Positions 34,415 to 43,194 are shown, counted from the stretch's first letter. The stretch: 45,150 nt of DNA from Pedobacter ghigonis (GCF_903166585.1 NZ_CAESCM010000025.1:1-45150), one strand, 5' to 3'. Translations and numbers: made by a program. The notes: generated from the sequence alone by a model not told the origin.

Positions 34415-35846
34415 ATAGTATTGTTAGTTTATAGCAAATGTATATGCAAAAGCCTTATAGTCAGATTAATTTAATGTTAATTCCGCTGATTGTGGAAAAA
34501 TAAATGTAATGTCGGGTAATTTTTTGGAGCCGTAGACGTTGGCAGTATTTTATTTTCTTTGGTAGTCATGCTGATCCGATAGCTATCGGATTTATTTCAG
34601 CATCTCTTAATTATTTTTTCGGCTCATTGCCGCCGGGGCTAGTTCTTTTTCCTTGATGAAAAAGGACCAAAAAATCAAGGCTTAGATCTAATCCCGAAGG
34701 GAGTCGAAGAACCTTCGTTATTTCCTTCTGCGATCCGTCATTCCCGCGCATGCGGGAATCTTAATGCTTTAGCTGTTTTTAGTGTTATTATTTTTTCGGC
34801 TCATTGCCGCCGGGGCTAGTTCTTTTTCCTTGATGAAAAAGAACCAAAAAATCAAGGCCTGGATCCTTTCTTGTAAAAACCTACGAAAACCTTAATTGCG
34901 GCAGTTCCTAGGCGCTTCCTCTGCTCGTTTCCTTCCGCACGCGCTTGATCCTGCCTTGTATAGTGGGGGCATGAAAGTCAGTGCAAGGTTTTTCGTGCTT
35001 TTTCCGGCGAAAATCTCCTATGCCGGAGCGCAGGGTGCAGAAAAACAGAATCCGTCATTCCTGCGCAGGCTATCCTTCTTGCCGTCATGCTGAATTTATT
35101 TCAGCATCTCTTAATTGTTTTTTCGGCTCATTGCCGCCGGGGCTAGTTCTTTTTCCTTGATGAAAAAGAACCAAAAAATCAAGGCCTGGATCTTTTCTTG
35201 TAAAAACCTACGAAAACCTTAATTGCGGCAGTTCCTAGGCGCTTCCTCTGCTCGTTTCCTTCCGCACGCGCTTGATCCTGCCTTGTATAGTGGGGGCATG
35301 AAAGTCAGTGCAAAGGTTGTCGTGCTTTTTCCGGCGAAAATCTCCTATGCCGGAGGGCAGGGTGCAGAAAAACCGAATCCGTCATTCCTGTGCAGGCTAT
35401 CCTTCTCACCGTCATGTTGAATTTATTTCAGCATCTCTCCATTGCACACACTATTTAAAAAAATGGCCCTGAAACATCCTTCATTCCCGCGCATGCAGGA
35501 ACCACGCAGTGCTCAGCGAAGTTAAATCTGTCTCGATAGATTTCTCCATTCCGCCACCGGTGAAAAACCGGCCGGCTCTAGTCGAAATGACGATTCTTCT
35601 ACAAGGGCTGTTAATGATAGCGGAATCGAAGAACCTTCTTTATTCCCCTTCTGCGATCCGTCATTCCTGCGCAGGCTATCCTTCTTGCCGTCATGCTGAA
35701 CTTGTTTCAGCATCTCTTTAATTTTTACGATAGTTAAAAAGGGACCCTGAAACAAATCACAATAATGATCGGATCAGAGTAGATGACGTTTGAGGTTGTG
35801 ATAGCCTTTCGACAGGTTCAGGATTGACAAACTTAAAGAATCGCTT
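34415..35846. repeat. Repeat cluster D-E, 1.4 kb without a gene
   Basis: Two complete copies of the short-form element lie at about 34798-35045 and 35120-35375, with a partial third at 34617-34688. Copies D and E of the 170-bp core are at 34870 and 35197, in the same direction as A-C. TGCTGAATTTATTTCAGCA arms lie near 35088, 35413 and 35692, a variant near 34568, and TCATTCCCGCGCATGCGGGA hairpins at 34738 and 35481. The short frames of about 65 codons at 34896 and 35223 are translations of the repeat and I do not accept them as genes. Confidence 0.75.
34435..34442 (-). promoter_or_regulatory. Candidate -7 promoter element of the large nuclease gene
   Basis: TACATTTG on the minus strand matches the consensus exactly, 20 nt before the start codon. 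The upstream -33 position has no clear TTG. Confidence 0.45.
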
Positions 35847-36467
35847 CTACAAATATTCCGTAATATCTCCTTTGCCTTCCCTGATCACTTCGAACTCGCC
35901 CAAAGTGCAATCAATCACGGTTGAGGCTTCGTTATCACCGTAACCGCCGTCGATTACCAGATCAACCAGGTCTTCGTATTTTTCGTGGATCAGTTCCGGA
36001 TCGGTTGAATATTCGATTACATCATCATCGTCTCTTATTGAAGTAGAGAGGATGGGGTTGCCCAGTTCTTTAACAATGCACCTGGCGATGTTGTTATCGG
36101 GCACACGTATACCCACTGTTTTTTTATTCGAACTTAACAGTTTGGGTACATTATTGTTGGCATTAAAAATAAAGGTAAAGGGACCGGGCAGGGCTTTTTT
36201 CAGCACCCTGAATGTGGTATTATCAATCGGTTTAATGTAATCGGATATGTGCTTTAAATCGTGGCAAATGAAAGAGAAATTGGCCTTTTCGGGTTTAATA
36301 CCCCGAATGCGGCAGATCTTTTCAATTGCTTTCTGGTTGGTAATATCGCAGCCCAAACCGTAAATCGTATCGGTTGGATAGATGATGAGACCGCCTTTTT
36401 TCAGAACTTCTACAACCTGTTCAATGGCTTTTTCGTTTGGGTTTTCCGGATATATCTTAATAAGCAT
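35847..36467 (-). CDS. Sua5/YciO/YrdC family protein (threonylcarbamoyl-AMP synthase)
   Basis: The 206-residue protein has the YrdC fold. Signatures are GGLIIYPTDTIYGLGCD near residues 25-41, KICRIRGIKPEKANFSFIC, ALPGPFTFIFNANN, VGIRVPDN and LSTSI. Family members make threonylcarbamoyl-AMP from threonine, bicarbonate and ATP for the t6A modification of tRNAs reading ANN codons. It lacks the C-terminal Sua5 domain, so it is the short TsaC/YciO type. YciO-type paralogues may differ in role; KIRGRP-type residues are replaced by RIRGIKPEK here, which leans toward YciO. It is divergent from the glutamate-synthase-like gene by 83 bp. Confidence 0.85.
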   Translation of the reverse strand: MLIKIYPENPNEKAIEQVVEVLKKGGLIIYPTDTIYGLGCDITNQKAIEKICRIRGIKPEKANFSFICHDLKHISDYIKPIDNTTFRVLKKALPGPFTFIFNANNNVPKLLSSNKKTVGIRVPDNNIARCIVKELGNPILSTSIRDDDDVIEYSTDPELIHEKYEDLVDLVIDGGYGDNEASTVIDCTLGEFEVIREGKGDITEYL

Positions 36468-36550
36468 AGCGTAAAAATAACAATTTAATGGTGTCAGTTG
36501 TTTAATAATCCTAATCTTTGTAAGAACAAAACATCCGCTAATCTAATTTT

Positions 36551-38203
36551 ATGAGAAAAGCTTTCGTCGCAATTGCCGCATTTTTAATTGCCCTAACCAT
36601 TATGCTGGGCCTTTATCATCCGTTTTTATGGTGGACATTTATTTTTACCGGTCCCTTTGTTATTCTCGGTATTTACGATTTATACCAGCCTAAGCACAGT
36701 ATTGTGCGTAACTACCCTGTATTTGGCCGTTTAAGGTATTTTATGGAGGAGTTGAGGCCTAAGGTTTACCAGTATTTTGTAGAGAGTGATACGAACGGCA
36801 CGCCATATAACCGTTTAAACCGCTCACTCATTTATCAGCGAGCTAAAACCGATAACGATACCATTCCGTTTGGAACGCAGCTAAACGTATACGAGAACGG
36901 GTACGAGTGGTTAAGCCACAGTATTGCGGCTATTTCGCATCATGAATTGAATTTAGATCCAAGGGTTTTGGTTGGCGGACCGGATTGTAAAAAGCCATAC
37001 TCGGCCAGTATTTATAATATTTCGGCCATGAGCTTTGGTTCGTTAAGTCAGAATGCGATTCTGGCTTTAAATGGCGGGGCCAAAATGGGTAATTTTGCGC
37101 ACAACACTGGCGAGGGGGGAATCAGCGATTACCACCGTCAGCCGGGAGGCGATTTAATCTGGCAAATTGGTACCGGTTATTTCGGTTGCCGCAATGCCGA
37201 TGGTACCTTTAATTACGATGCTTATGCCGAACGTGCGCAGACTGATCAGGTTAGAATGATCGAGATTAAGCTTTCGCAGGGGGCTAAACCGGGTCACGGT
37301 GGTATGTTGCCGGCTAAAAAGGTTACCCCTGAGGTAGCACGCATCCGTTTAGTGCCCGAAGGTAAAGATGTATTGTCGCCACCTGCACACTCGGTTTTTA
37401 ATACACCGATCGGCTTGCTGGAGTTTGTAAAAAAACTACGCGATTTATCGGGGGGTAAACCGGTTGGCTTTAAGTTATGTATTGGCCGCAAAAGCGAGTT
37501 TTATGCCATTTGCAAAGCGATGGTGGAAACGAAGATTTATCCTGATTTTATTACTGTGGATGGGGGCGAAGGTGGTACCGGAGCTGCGCCACAGGAGTTT
37601 TCGAACTCGGTAGGGATGCCTTTGCGTGAAGGAGTAGCCTTTGTTTATGATGTGTTGAATGGTTTCGACCTGAAAAAACACATTAAAATTATTGCGTCGG
37701 GTAAAGTAGCTACGGGATTTGATCTGGTTAAAAACATAGCACTTGGTGCCGATATGTGTAATGCCGCCCGCGGGATGATGTTTGCCCTGGGCTGTATTCA
37801 GGCGCTTGAATGTAACAGCAATACCTGCCCTACAGGGGTAGCTACACAGGACCCGAGTTTAATGAAAGGTTTGGTAGTGGAAGATAAAACCGTACGTGTT
37901 AAAAATTTCCATAACCTTACCGTGGCCAGTGCTGTTGAATTGCTGGGTGCTGCAGGTTTAAGGGAAACACATCAGTTAAGTCGCGCGTATATTAACAGGA
38001 GGGTGAGTCCGAGTGTAATGCAGAGTTATCTTGAAACTTTCCCGTATATCCCGACAGGTAGTTTGTTGCAAACTCCTTATCCAACCCGTTATGAGCTGGG
38101 CATGGCTTTAAGTACTTCGCAAAGTTTTGCACCAACCGATTATAAAGTTTCGGCGGTTGATTATGCTCATGCAAATCCTTATGGTGATCATGCACATGAA
38201 TAA
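36551..38203 (+). CDS. FMN-binding glutamate synthase family protein
   Basis: The 550-residue protein contains the FMN/glutamate synthase central barrel without the glutaminase domain. An N-terminal hydrophobic stretch of about 45 residues (FVAIAAFLIALTIMLGLYH and WWTFIFTGPFVILGIYDLY) suggests membrane attachment. Barrel motifs include ISAMSFGSLSQNA, NTGEGGISDYH, EIKLSQGAKPGHGG, ITVDGGEGGTGAAP and IIASGKVATGFD. The iron-sulfur cysteines are in CIQALECNSNTCPTG. Such stand-alone proteins are common in bacteria, and their reaction and electron donor are not settled. There is no gltD-like partner nearby. It is a single gene; the next gene is convergent. Confidence 0.9.
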   Translation: MRKAFVAIAAFLIALTIMLGLYHPFLWWTFIFTGPFVILGIYDLYQPKHSIVRNYPVFGRLRYFMEELRPKVYQYFVESDTNGTPYNRLNRSLIYQRAKTDNDTIPFGTQLNVYENGYEWLSHSIAAISHHELNLDPRVLVGGPDCKKPYSASIYNISAMSFGSLSQNAILALNGGAKMGNFAHNTGEGGISDYHRQPGGDLIWQIGTGYFGCRNADGTFNYDAYAERAQTDQVRMIEIKLSQGAKPGHGGMLPAKKVTPEVARIRLVPEGKDVLSPPAHSVFNTPIGLLEFVKKLRDLSGGKPVGFKLCIGRKSEFYAICKAMVETKIYPDFITVDGGEGGTGAAPQEFSNSVGMPLREGVAFVYDVLNGFDLKKHIKIIASGKVATGFDLVKNIALGADMCNAARGMMFALGCIQALECNSNTCPTGVATQDPSLMKGLVVEDKTVRVKNFHNLTVASAVELLGAAGLRETHQLSRAYINRRVSPSVMQSYLETFPYIPTGSLLQTPYPTRYELGMALSTSQSFAPTDYKVSAVDYAHANPYGDHAHE

Positions 38204-38392
38204 TTCATGTACACGATAATAAATACAATTAACGCCAATTTTACAATTGGCTACCCGGGAGTCGTTCCGATGGGGACGGTCCGTTCATGTGGATAATCTC
38301 TAAATCTAAAATCGCCTCACCGGGACGATTCATAGTAGAAAAAATGGAATGTTTTTTCGTTGTGTAGAAGGTTTTGTGTTTTAGGGTAAGGG

Positions 38393-38433
38393 ATAAAAAA
38401 AAGAAGTCAAGTTTCTAAAAACTTGACTTCTTT
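38393..38433. terminator. Bidirectional terminator between the convergent FMN protein and asnS genes
   Basis: AAGAAGTCAAGTTT (38401-38414) and AAACTTGACTTCTT (38419-38432) form a 14-bp stem with a 4-nt loop. On the minus strand it is followed by eight T, so it is a strong terminator for asnS. The plus side has only three T. Confidence 0.9.
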
Positions 38434-38460
38434 GGTAATAGGCTATTTGTTTACCCTAAA

Positions 38461-39909
38461 CTAAAATTCCGCATTTTTCGGGAACCTTGGGAAAGCAATT
38501 ACATCGCGGATGTTGGTCATACCAGTTACGAACAATACCAAACGTTCGAAACCTAAACCGAAACCAGCGTGTGGTGCTGTACCGAAACGGCGGGTATCTA
38601 AATACCACCACAATTCATCCTGTGGAATGTTTAAAGCTTCCATGCGTTGGGTTAAACGATCTAAGCGCTCCTCACGCTGCGATCCACCAATCATTTCGCC
38701 AATACCCGGGAACAGGATGTCCATTGCGGCAACGGTTTGTCTGCCTTCGGCATCCGGCTCATTCTGGCGCATGTAGAACGATTTAATATCTGCAGGATAA
38801 TCGGTTAAGATTACTGGTTTTTTAAAGTGTTTTTCTACCAGGTAGCGTTCGTGCTCGCTCTGTAAATCAGCTCCCCATTCATCAATCAGGTATTTAAACT
38901 GTTTCTTCTGGTTCGGTTTAGAAGATTTTAAAATCCTGATGGCTTCAGTGTAAGTTAAACGTTCGAAATCGTTTGATAAACAGAAATCCAGTTTTTCTAA
39001 CAAACCAAATTCGCTGCGCTCGTTTTGTGGCTTTTGTTTATCTTCTTCCGCTAAACGGCTGTTTAAAAATTCTAATTCCTCTTTGCAGTTGTCTAAAGCA
39101 TATTTAATCACATACTTCATCATATCTTCTGCAAGCTGCATGTTATCTTCTAAATCGGCGAAGGCAAACTCAGGTTCAATCATCCAGAATTCGGCTAAGT
39201 GACGTGTTGTATTGGAGTTTTCGGCTCTGAAAGTAGGTCCGAAAGTATAAATTTTACCGAAAGCCATTGCTGCCAATTCACCTTCCAACTGACCCGATAC
39301 GGTTAGGTTAGTGGCGCGTGCAAAGAAATCCTGAGAGAAATCTACTTTACCATCCTCAGTACGTGGTGTATTGTCGAAATCTAAAGTGGTTACCTTAAAC
39401 ATTTCGCCGGCACCTTCTGCGTCACTAGCCGTAATTACGGGCGTGTGCATGTATACAAAACCGCGCTCGTTATAAAACTGGTGAATAGCGAAAGCTAAAG
39501 CATGACGAACCTTAAAAACCGCGTTAAAAGTATTGGTGCGGAAACGCAGGTGTGCTATTTCGCGCAAAAACTCCAGGCTGTGTTTTTTAGGTTGCAGCGG
39601 GAATTTCTCCGGGTCACTATCACCCAAAATTTCAACACTTGTAGCTTTAACCTCAACTGTTTGGCCTTTGCCAAGCGATTCGATTAATTTACCTGTTGCA
39701 GAAATGGCTGCACCTGTAGTGATTCTTTTCAACAGCTCATCGGGTAAATTATTAAAATCGATCACAACCTGGATATTGCTCATGCAAGACCCGTCATTTA
39801 ATGCGATAAACTGATTATTACGGAAAGTTCTAACCCATCCCATAACCGTTACTTCTGTGTCAAATGCTGTCGACTTTAATAAATCTTTAATTTGCTGTCT
39901 CTTAATCAT
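38461..39909 (-). CDS. asnS: Asparaginyl-tRNA synthetase
   Basis: I start at ATG 39909, giving 482 residues and the usual N-terminus MIKRQQIKDLLKS. An ATG at 39951 adds 14 residues of non-family sequence and lies upstream of the candidate promoter. The N-terminal OB fold (VTVMGWVRTFRNNQFIALNDGSC) is followed by a class II catalytic domain with motif 1 around HALAFAIHQFYNERGFVYMHTP, motif 2 in FRAENSNTTRHLAEFWMIEPE, and motif 3 in GFGLGFERLVLFVTG. RHLAEFWMIEPE is characteristic of AsnRS. It charges tRNA-Asn in the cytoplasm. It is a lone gene with a strong terminator. Confidence 0.97.
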   Translation of the reverse strand: MIKRQQIKDLLKSTAFDTEVTVMGWVRTFRNNQFIALNDGSCMSNIQVVIDFNNLPDELLKRITTGAAISATGKLIESLGKGQTVEVKATSVEILGDSDPEKFPLQPKKHSLEFLREIAHLRFRTNTFNAVFKVRHALAFAIHQFYNERGFVYMHTPVITASDAEGAGEMFKVTTLDFDNTPRTEDGKVDFSQDFFARATNLTVSGQLEGELAAMAFGKIYTFGPTFRAENSNTTRHLAEFWMIEPEFAFADLEDNMQLAEDMMKYVIKYALDNCKEELEFLNSRLAEEDKQKPQNERSEFGLLEKLDFCLSNDFERLTYTEAIRILKSSKPNQKKQFKYLIDEWGADLQSEHERYLVEKHFKKPVILTDYPADIKSFYMRQNEPDAEGRQTVAAMDILFPGIGEMIGGSQREERLDRLTQRMEALNIPQDELWWYLDTRRFGTAPHAGFGLGFERLVLFVTGMTNIRDVIAFPRFPKNAEF

Positions 39910-39929
39910 ATTGTTGTTTATAAAAGCCG

Positions 39930-39937
39930 CAAATTTA
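39930..39937 (-). promoter_or_regulatory. Candidate -7 promoter element of asnS
   Basis: TAAATTTG on the minus strand matches the consensus exactly and lies 20 nt before the ATG at 39909. The -33 position has no good TTG. Confidence 0.45.
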
Positions 39938-40076
39938 GGAAAAAAAAGCATATCAGTTAATAGTTTCGGGCTTCCGGTTAGCAGTTTTTTTATGCGTGAG
40001 GTGTTTAAACTGCTGGAGACAAGAGTTAGTCTTTTTAGATCAGAAATTTACGGTTTTAAGCGTTTTTAACTGTGGA

Positions 40077-40370
40077 GTTTCTTTAATTTTCTTGTTTTGT
40101 TAAATTTTGTTCTGTTTTTGCTTGTTTATTAGCTTGTTTTTTTTGGTGTATTATGCTTTTTGTTGTTTGTTTTATTTTATTTTTCTTGATTTTTTGTGTT
40201 TTATGATATTTGTCAGTTGTTTTTAGGTTTATTTTTGTTTTTTTTAATGTGTTTATAGATTTTTGTTTTGTTTTTTATGGTATTTTTGATTTAAATTTTG
40301 GTTTTTTATGTATATTTTTTAAAATTTTTATTGTTTTTAGTTAAAAATAGTTGTTTTTTTAAATAAAAAT
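40077..40370. other. G/T-rich, cytosine-depleted stretch
   Basis: The plus strand has only about 8 C in 294 nt, and none from 40215 to 40370. The rest is mostly T with interspersed G and A, in phrases such as TTTTTTATGG and TTTGTTTTG. No frame is open for long and no simple repeat period is evident. It lies between the asnS promoter and the candidate small-RNA promoter. Its function is unknown. Confidence 0.75.
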
Positions 40371-40380
40371 CGTACTTTTG
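40351..40380 (+). promoter_or_regulatory. Consensus promoter with no gene downstream
   Basis: TTG at 40351-40353, a 19-nt spacer and TACTTTTG at 40373-40380 match the phylum consensus in every defined base, with the same spacing as the tetR promoter. The predicted start is near 40384. Confidence 0.7.
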
Positions 40381-40383
40381 TAA

Positions 40384-40530
40384 TGCTCGTTAATTATTAT
40401 TATATATTTGGTTTAAAAAGAGCGCTGGTAACGGCGCTTTTTTTATAAAAATTAAGACTTATTCATAAAATCAACATAAACCAAACAACCTAAACTAAGA
40501 AAGCTCCAATTTATTGGAGCTTTTCTTTTT
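40384..40530 (+). ncRNA. Candidate small RNA with two terminator hairpins
   Basis: From the predicted start near 40384 a hairpin at 40417-40444 (AGCGC/GCGCT extended by A-T pairs, then seven T) would end a transcript of about 60 nt. A second hairpin at 40501-40522, AAGCTCCAAT/ATTGGAGCTT, followed by TTCTTTTT, could give a longer form of about 145 nt. No gene follows on this strand up to 41626. A 21-codon frame from 40383 (MLVNYYYIFG...) overlaps the first hairpin and has three Tyr codons, but there is no downstream gene to regulate. I rate it a small RNA by promoter-plus-terminator logic only. Confidence 0.5.
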
Positions 40531-40556
40531 ATTGGGAGGTTTTTAGGAGCTAACTC

Positions 40557-41540
40557 ATTATTTTTCCTGCAGATTTAATTGATAACGCAAATAACTGGTT
40601 GTGTGAATTTAATTTGTTAGGTTCTGCACTTTCTGTGTGAAACAAAGCAGGATAGTTTTTATTTTTCCCGCAGATTTAATTGATAGAGCAAATAACTGGT
40701 TGTGTGAATTTATTTTGTTGGGCGCTGCGTTCTGTGTGATCTGCGGGAAACAAAGCAGTATAGTTTTTATTTTTCCCGCAGATTTAATTTATAGGGGGAA
40801 TAGCTGGTTCTATAAATTTAATTCGTTAGGTTCTGCGCTTTCTGTGCGATCAGCGGGAAACAAATCAGTATAGTTTTTATTTTTCCCGCATATTTAATTG
40901 ATAATGCAAATAACTGGTTCTATGGATTTAATTCGTTAGGTTCTGCGCTTTTAGAGTGATTAGCGAGAGCTAAAGCAGAATAGTTTTTATTTTTCCCGCA
41001 GATTTAATTGATAGAGCAAATAGCTGGTTCTATGAATTTAATTTGTTAGGTTCTTTGCTTTCTGTGTGATCTGAGGGAAACAAAGCAGTATAGTTTTTAT
41101 TTTTCCCGCAGATTTAATTGATAATGCAAATAACTGGTTCTATGGATTTAATTCGTTAGGTTCTGCGCTTTCAGAGTGATTAGCGAGAGCTAAAGCAGAA
41201 TAGCTTTTATTTTTCCCGCAGATTTAATTGATAACGCAAATAGCTGGTTGTGTGAATTTAATTTGTTGGGTTCTGCGCTTTCTGTGTAATCAGCGGGAAA
41301 CAAAGCAGTATAGTTTTTATTTTTCCCGCAGATTTAATTGATAACGCAAATAACTGGTTCTATGAATTTAATTTGTTAGGTTCCGCGCTTTCTGTGTGAT
41401 CAGGGGAAACAAAGCAGTATAGTTTTTATTTTTCCCGCATATTTAATTGATAGAGCAAATAGCTGGTTCTATGAATTTAATTTGTTAGGTTCTTTGCTTT
41501 CTGTGTGGTCAGCGGGAAACAAAATATTATGGTTTTGATT
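40557..41540. repeat. Nine-unit tandem array, period about 110 bp
   Basis: The landmark CCCGCAGATTTAATT (or variant) has its G at 40569, 40670, 40778, 40888, 40998, 41108, 41218, 41328 and 41437. Spacing is 101 and 108, then 110 five times, apart from a final 109. Each unit runs TTTTTCCCGCAGATTTAATT, GCAAATAACTGGTT, TTTAATTTGTTAGGTTCTGCGC, then GATCAGCGGGAAACAAAGCAG. The start and end of a unit are complementary (TTTCCCGC with GCGGGAAA, up to 12 bp in unit 2). Units 4 and 6 are nearly identical, as are units 5 and 9. There are no unique spacers, so it is not CRISPR. Short frames inside are translations of the repeat. Confidence 0.9.
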
Positions 41541-41572
41541 GACCATCATCGCAAATAGATTCTGTCTGCAAA

Positions 41573-41606
41573 CAAAAAAAAAGCTACCCGGTTATGAGTA
41601 GCTTTT
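41573..41606 (-). terminator. Terminator of the ferritin gene
   Basis: AAGCTAC (41581-41587) pairs with GTAGCTT (41598-41604); on the minus strand it is followed by nine or more T. It lies 20 bp after the ferritin stop. Confidence 0.9.
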
Positions 41607-41626
41607 CAATATATGTTTTGTTGTTG

Positions 41627-42154
41627 TTATGCTTCTGAATAGTTGATTTTATTCACGTGCTTGTCGATCTCCCATCTTCCGGTACCTTCTTCGCCAATTA
41701 CTTCGAACAATTCTAAAGCTCTGCGGGCTTTGTATTCTTCTTCACGTTGCTCTTTTAAGAACCAGTTTAAGAATTCCATGGTTACAAAATCCTGCTCTTT
41801 GTGGCATTTAGCTGCAATGTTTTTGAAGCTCTGGGTGATTGCAATTTCTGCTTCCAGGGCATCTTCGAAAACTTCTCTAAAGCCTGCGAAATCTGTTTTG
41901 ATTCCGCTTACTTCCGGAGAAATTGCATTTCCACCCATATCCAATACATATTTGAATAATTTAAGCTGGTGTACTCTTTCTTCTTCAGATTGCTTTAAAA
42001 AATAATCTGCCGAAAAGTCGTAGCCATTTTGATCGCACCAAGATGACATTGATAAATATAGTGATGAAGAGTGAGCTTCTTTTTTGATCTGCTGATTTAA
42101 TAACGTTTCAATATCCTGTGATATTAAACATTGGATGCGCATTAAGTCTTTCAT
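41627..42154 (-). CDS. Ferritin (non-haem, FtnA-like)
   Basis: Started at ATG 42154 the protein has 175 residues, the normal ferritin length. The longer frame from 42220 would precede the predicted promoter and adds non-family residues. The four-helix bundle carries ferroxidase ligands: E26 in QIKKEAHSSSLY, E59 and H62 in EEERVHQLKLF, and further acids in EDALEAEIAITQSF and FLKEQREEEYKARRAL. It stores iron as ferric mineral in a 24-subunit shell and protects from oxidative damage. Because it lacks the methionine ligand of bacterioferritin, it is of the haem-free type. It is a single gene with its own promoter and terminator. Confidence 0.94.
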   Translation of the reverse strand: MKDLMRIQCLISQDIETLLNQQIKKEAHSSSLYLSMSSWCDQNGYDFSADYFLKQSEEERVHQLKLFKYVLDMGGNAISPEVSGIKTDFAGFREVFEDALEAEIAITQSFKNIAAKCHKEQDFVTMEFLNWFLKEQREEEYKARRALELFEVIGEEGTGRWEIDKHVNKINYSEA

Positions 42155-42177
42155 AATTCTGTGCTTTAATAACAATA

Positions 42178-42185
42178 CAAATGTA
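42178..42185 (-). promoter_or_regulatory. Candidate -7 promoter element of the ferritin gene
   Basis: TACATTTG on the minus strand matches the consensus exactly, 23 nt before the ATG at 42154. There is no clear TTG at the -33 position, so the promoter may need an activator. Confidence 0.5.
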
Positions 42186-42220
42186 AAGTGAATTTGTTCG
42201 TGTTTATAATTTATTTGCAA

Positions 42221-42834
42221 TATGAAATTAGTCTAAATTGCTGATAATTAGTTATTTGTAATCAGTTTAAATAATGATGGATGAGGTGAAATGGATGAGG
42301 TAAGATGGAGGATGGAAAATGGGAATAACGCCAAACGGATACTGGTTGAGGATCAGAAGTATAGTGGTAGGTTTTCAGCTAATAGTAGGTAATAAATTAG
42401 CTAATTTGTCATTCTGAATGCAACGAAGAATCTTCTGTAAGGATAAATATGTGGTGTAGATTTCTCCGTTTCGCTGCGCTCCAGTCGAAATGACGATCAG
42501 GACTAGGAGGATAGCACGCAAGGAAGGATAGCCAAAGGTTTAGTTAAACAGTTTTCAGTTTTCAGTTTGCAATTTTCAATTGGCGGTTTGCAGTACTAAT
42601 GAACCAATAAGCAGTTTCCAAGTTTTCAAATGGCAGTTTGCGGTGATCAGTTAACCACTTTAAACAATTAACCAGTTTACGGTTTTCAATTTGCAGTTTG
42701 ATGTGCTCAGTTAACCAGTTTAAACAATTAATCAGTTTGCAGTTTTCAATTGGCAGTTTGCTTTGTCAGTTAACCCGTTTAAACAATTAACCAATTTACA
42801 CTACTAATGAACTAATGGCTAATGAACCAGTGAA
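42221..42834. repeat. Intergenic repeats: inverted repeat and 60-bp tandem units
   Basis: No gene is seen. At 42408-42496 GTCATTCTGAATG...GAAGAATCT faces AGATTTCTCC...GTCGAAATGAC, an imperfect inverted repeat of a common dispersed type. From about 42590 to 42800 a unit of 59-60 bp with CAGTTAACC and TTTAAACAATTAACCAGTTT repeats three times (CAGTTAACC at 42648, 42708 and 42767). The end has CTAATGAACTAATGGC phrases as at 6120 and 8800. Confidence 0.7.
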
Positions 42835-43194
42835 CTAATAAACTAACCTGTACAGGCAGTCATTAATCATGTGGTTTAATTTGAACATGGTGAATGTGCC
42901 TTGTAACAGATCTTTTAATGCAATAATTTCTAAAGCATTTAAAAGATAGATGTGTTCGCAGCCATTAAAGGTAACCAATTCGAAATCGGCTTTGTGTGTG
43001 TTTAAGAGAAGTGCCTCGATATCTATATCTTCTACTACCTTTTTTAATTTCTGAAGCGAAAGGCAGCTGAAGCGTGCAAACTTGCCACCAAAATCTACGT
43101 AAAAGCAGTTTAACTTATCAGATTGATAAATTGAACCATGGGTATTTGAGAATACGTTAGCCAGTTGGTTGATATCGATACACGCTTTTTCCAT
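42835..43194 (-). CDS. Hypothetical protein, 119 residues
   Basis: I do not recognise this family. The sequence looks like a real small globular protein: CIDINQLANVFSNTHG, CFYVDFGGKFARFSCLSLQKLKKVVEDID, FNGCEHIYLLNALEIIALKDLLQGTFTMFKLNHMINDC. The FARFSCLSLQKLKKVV phrase suggests a small protein of alternating strands and helices. There is no signal peptide or membrane segment. It is preceded, 93 bp upstream of its start, by a 13-copy AAGG tract. The downstream side has only repeat sequence. A frame at 43110-43346 that reads through the tract in another frame is spurious. Confidence 0.65.
   Translation of the reverse strand: MEKACIDINQLANVFSNTHGSIYQSDKLNCFYVDFGGKFARFSCLSLQKLKKVVEDIDIEALLLNTHKADFELVTFNGCEHIYLLNALEIIALKDLLQGTFTMFKLNHMINDCLYRLVY

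Noticed and set aside
34896..35420. Two nearly identical 65-codon plus-strand frames (MRQFLGASSARFLPHALDP...)
   Set aside because: They are translations of two copies of the dispersed repeat and follow its DNA identity, with no start context or independent protein conservation visible.
40383..40448. 21-codon ORF with YYY as an amino-acid-sensing leader like the trp one
   Set aside because: The terminator lies inside the ORF, no alternative antiterminator pairing was found, and no biosynthetic gene follows; treated as a small-RNA candidate instead.
40557..41540. CRISPR array
   Set aside because: The whole 110-bp unit is conserved; there is no short constant repeat with unique spacers and no cas gene is near.
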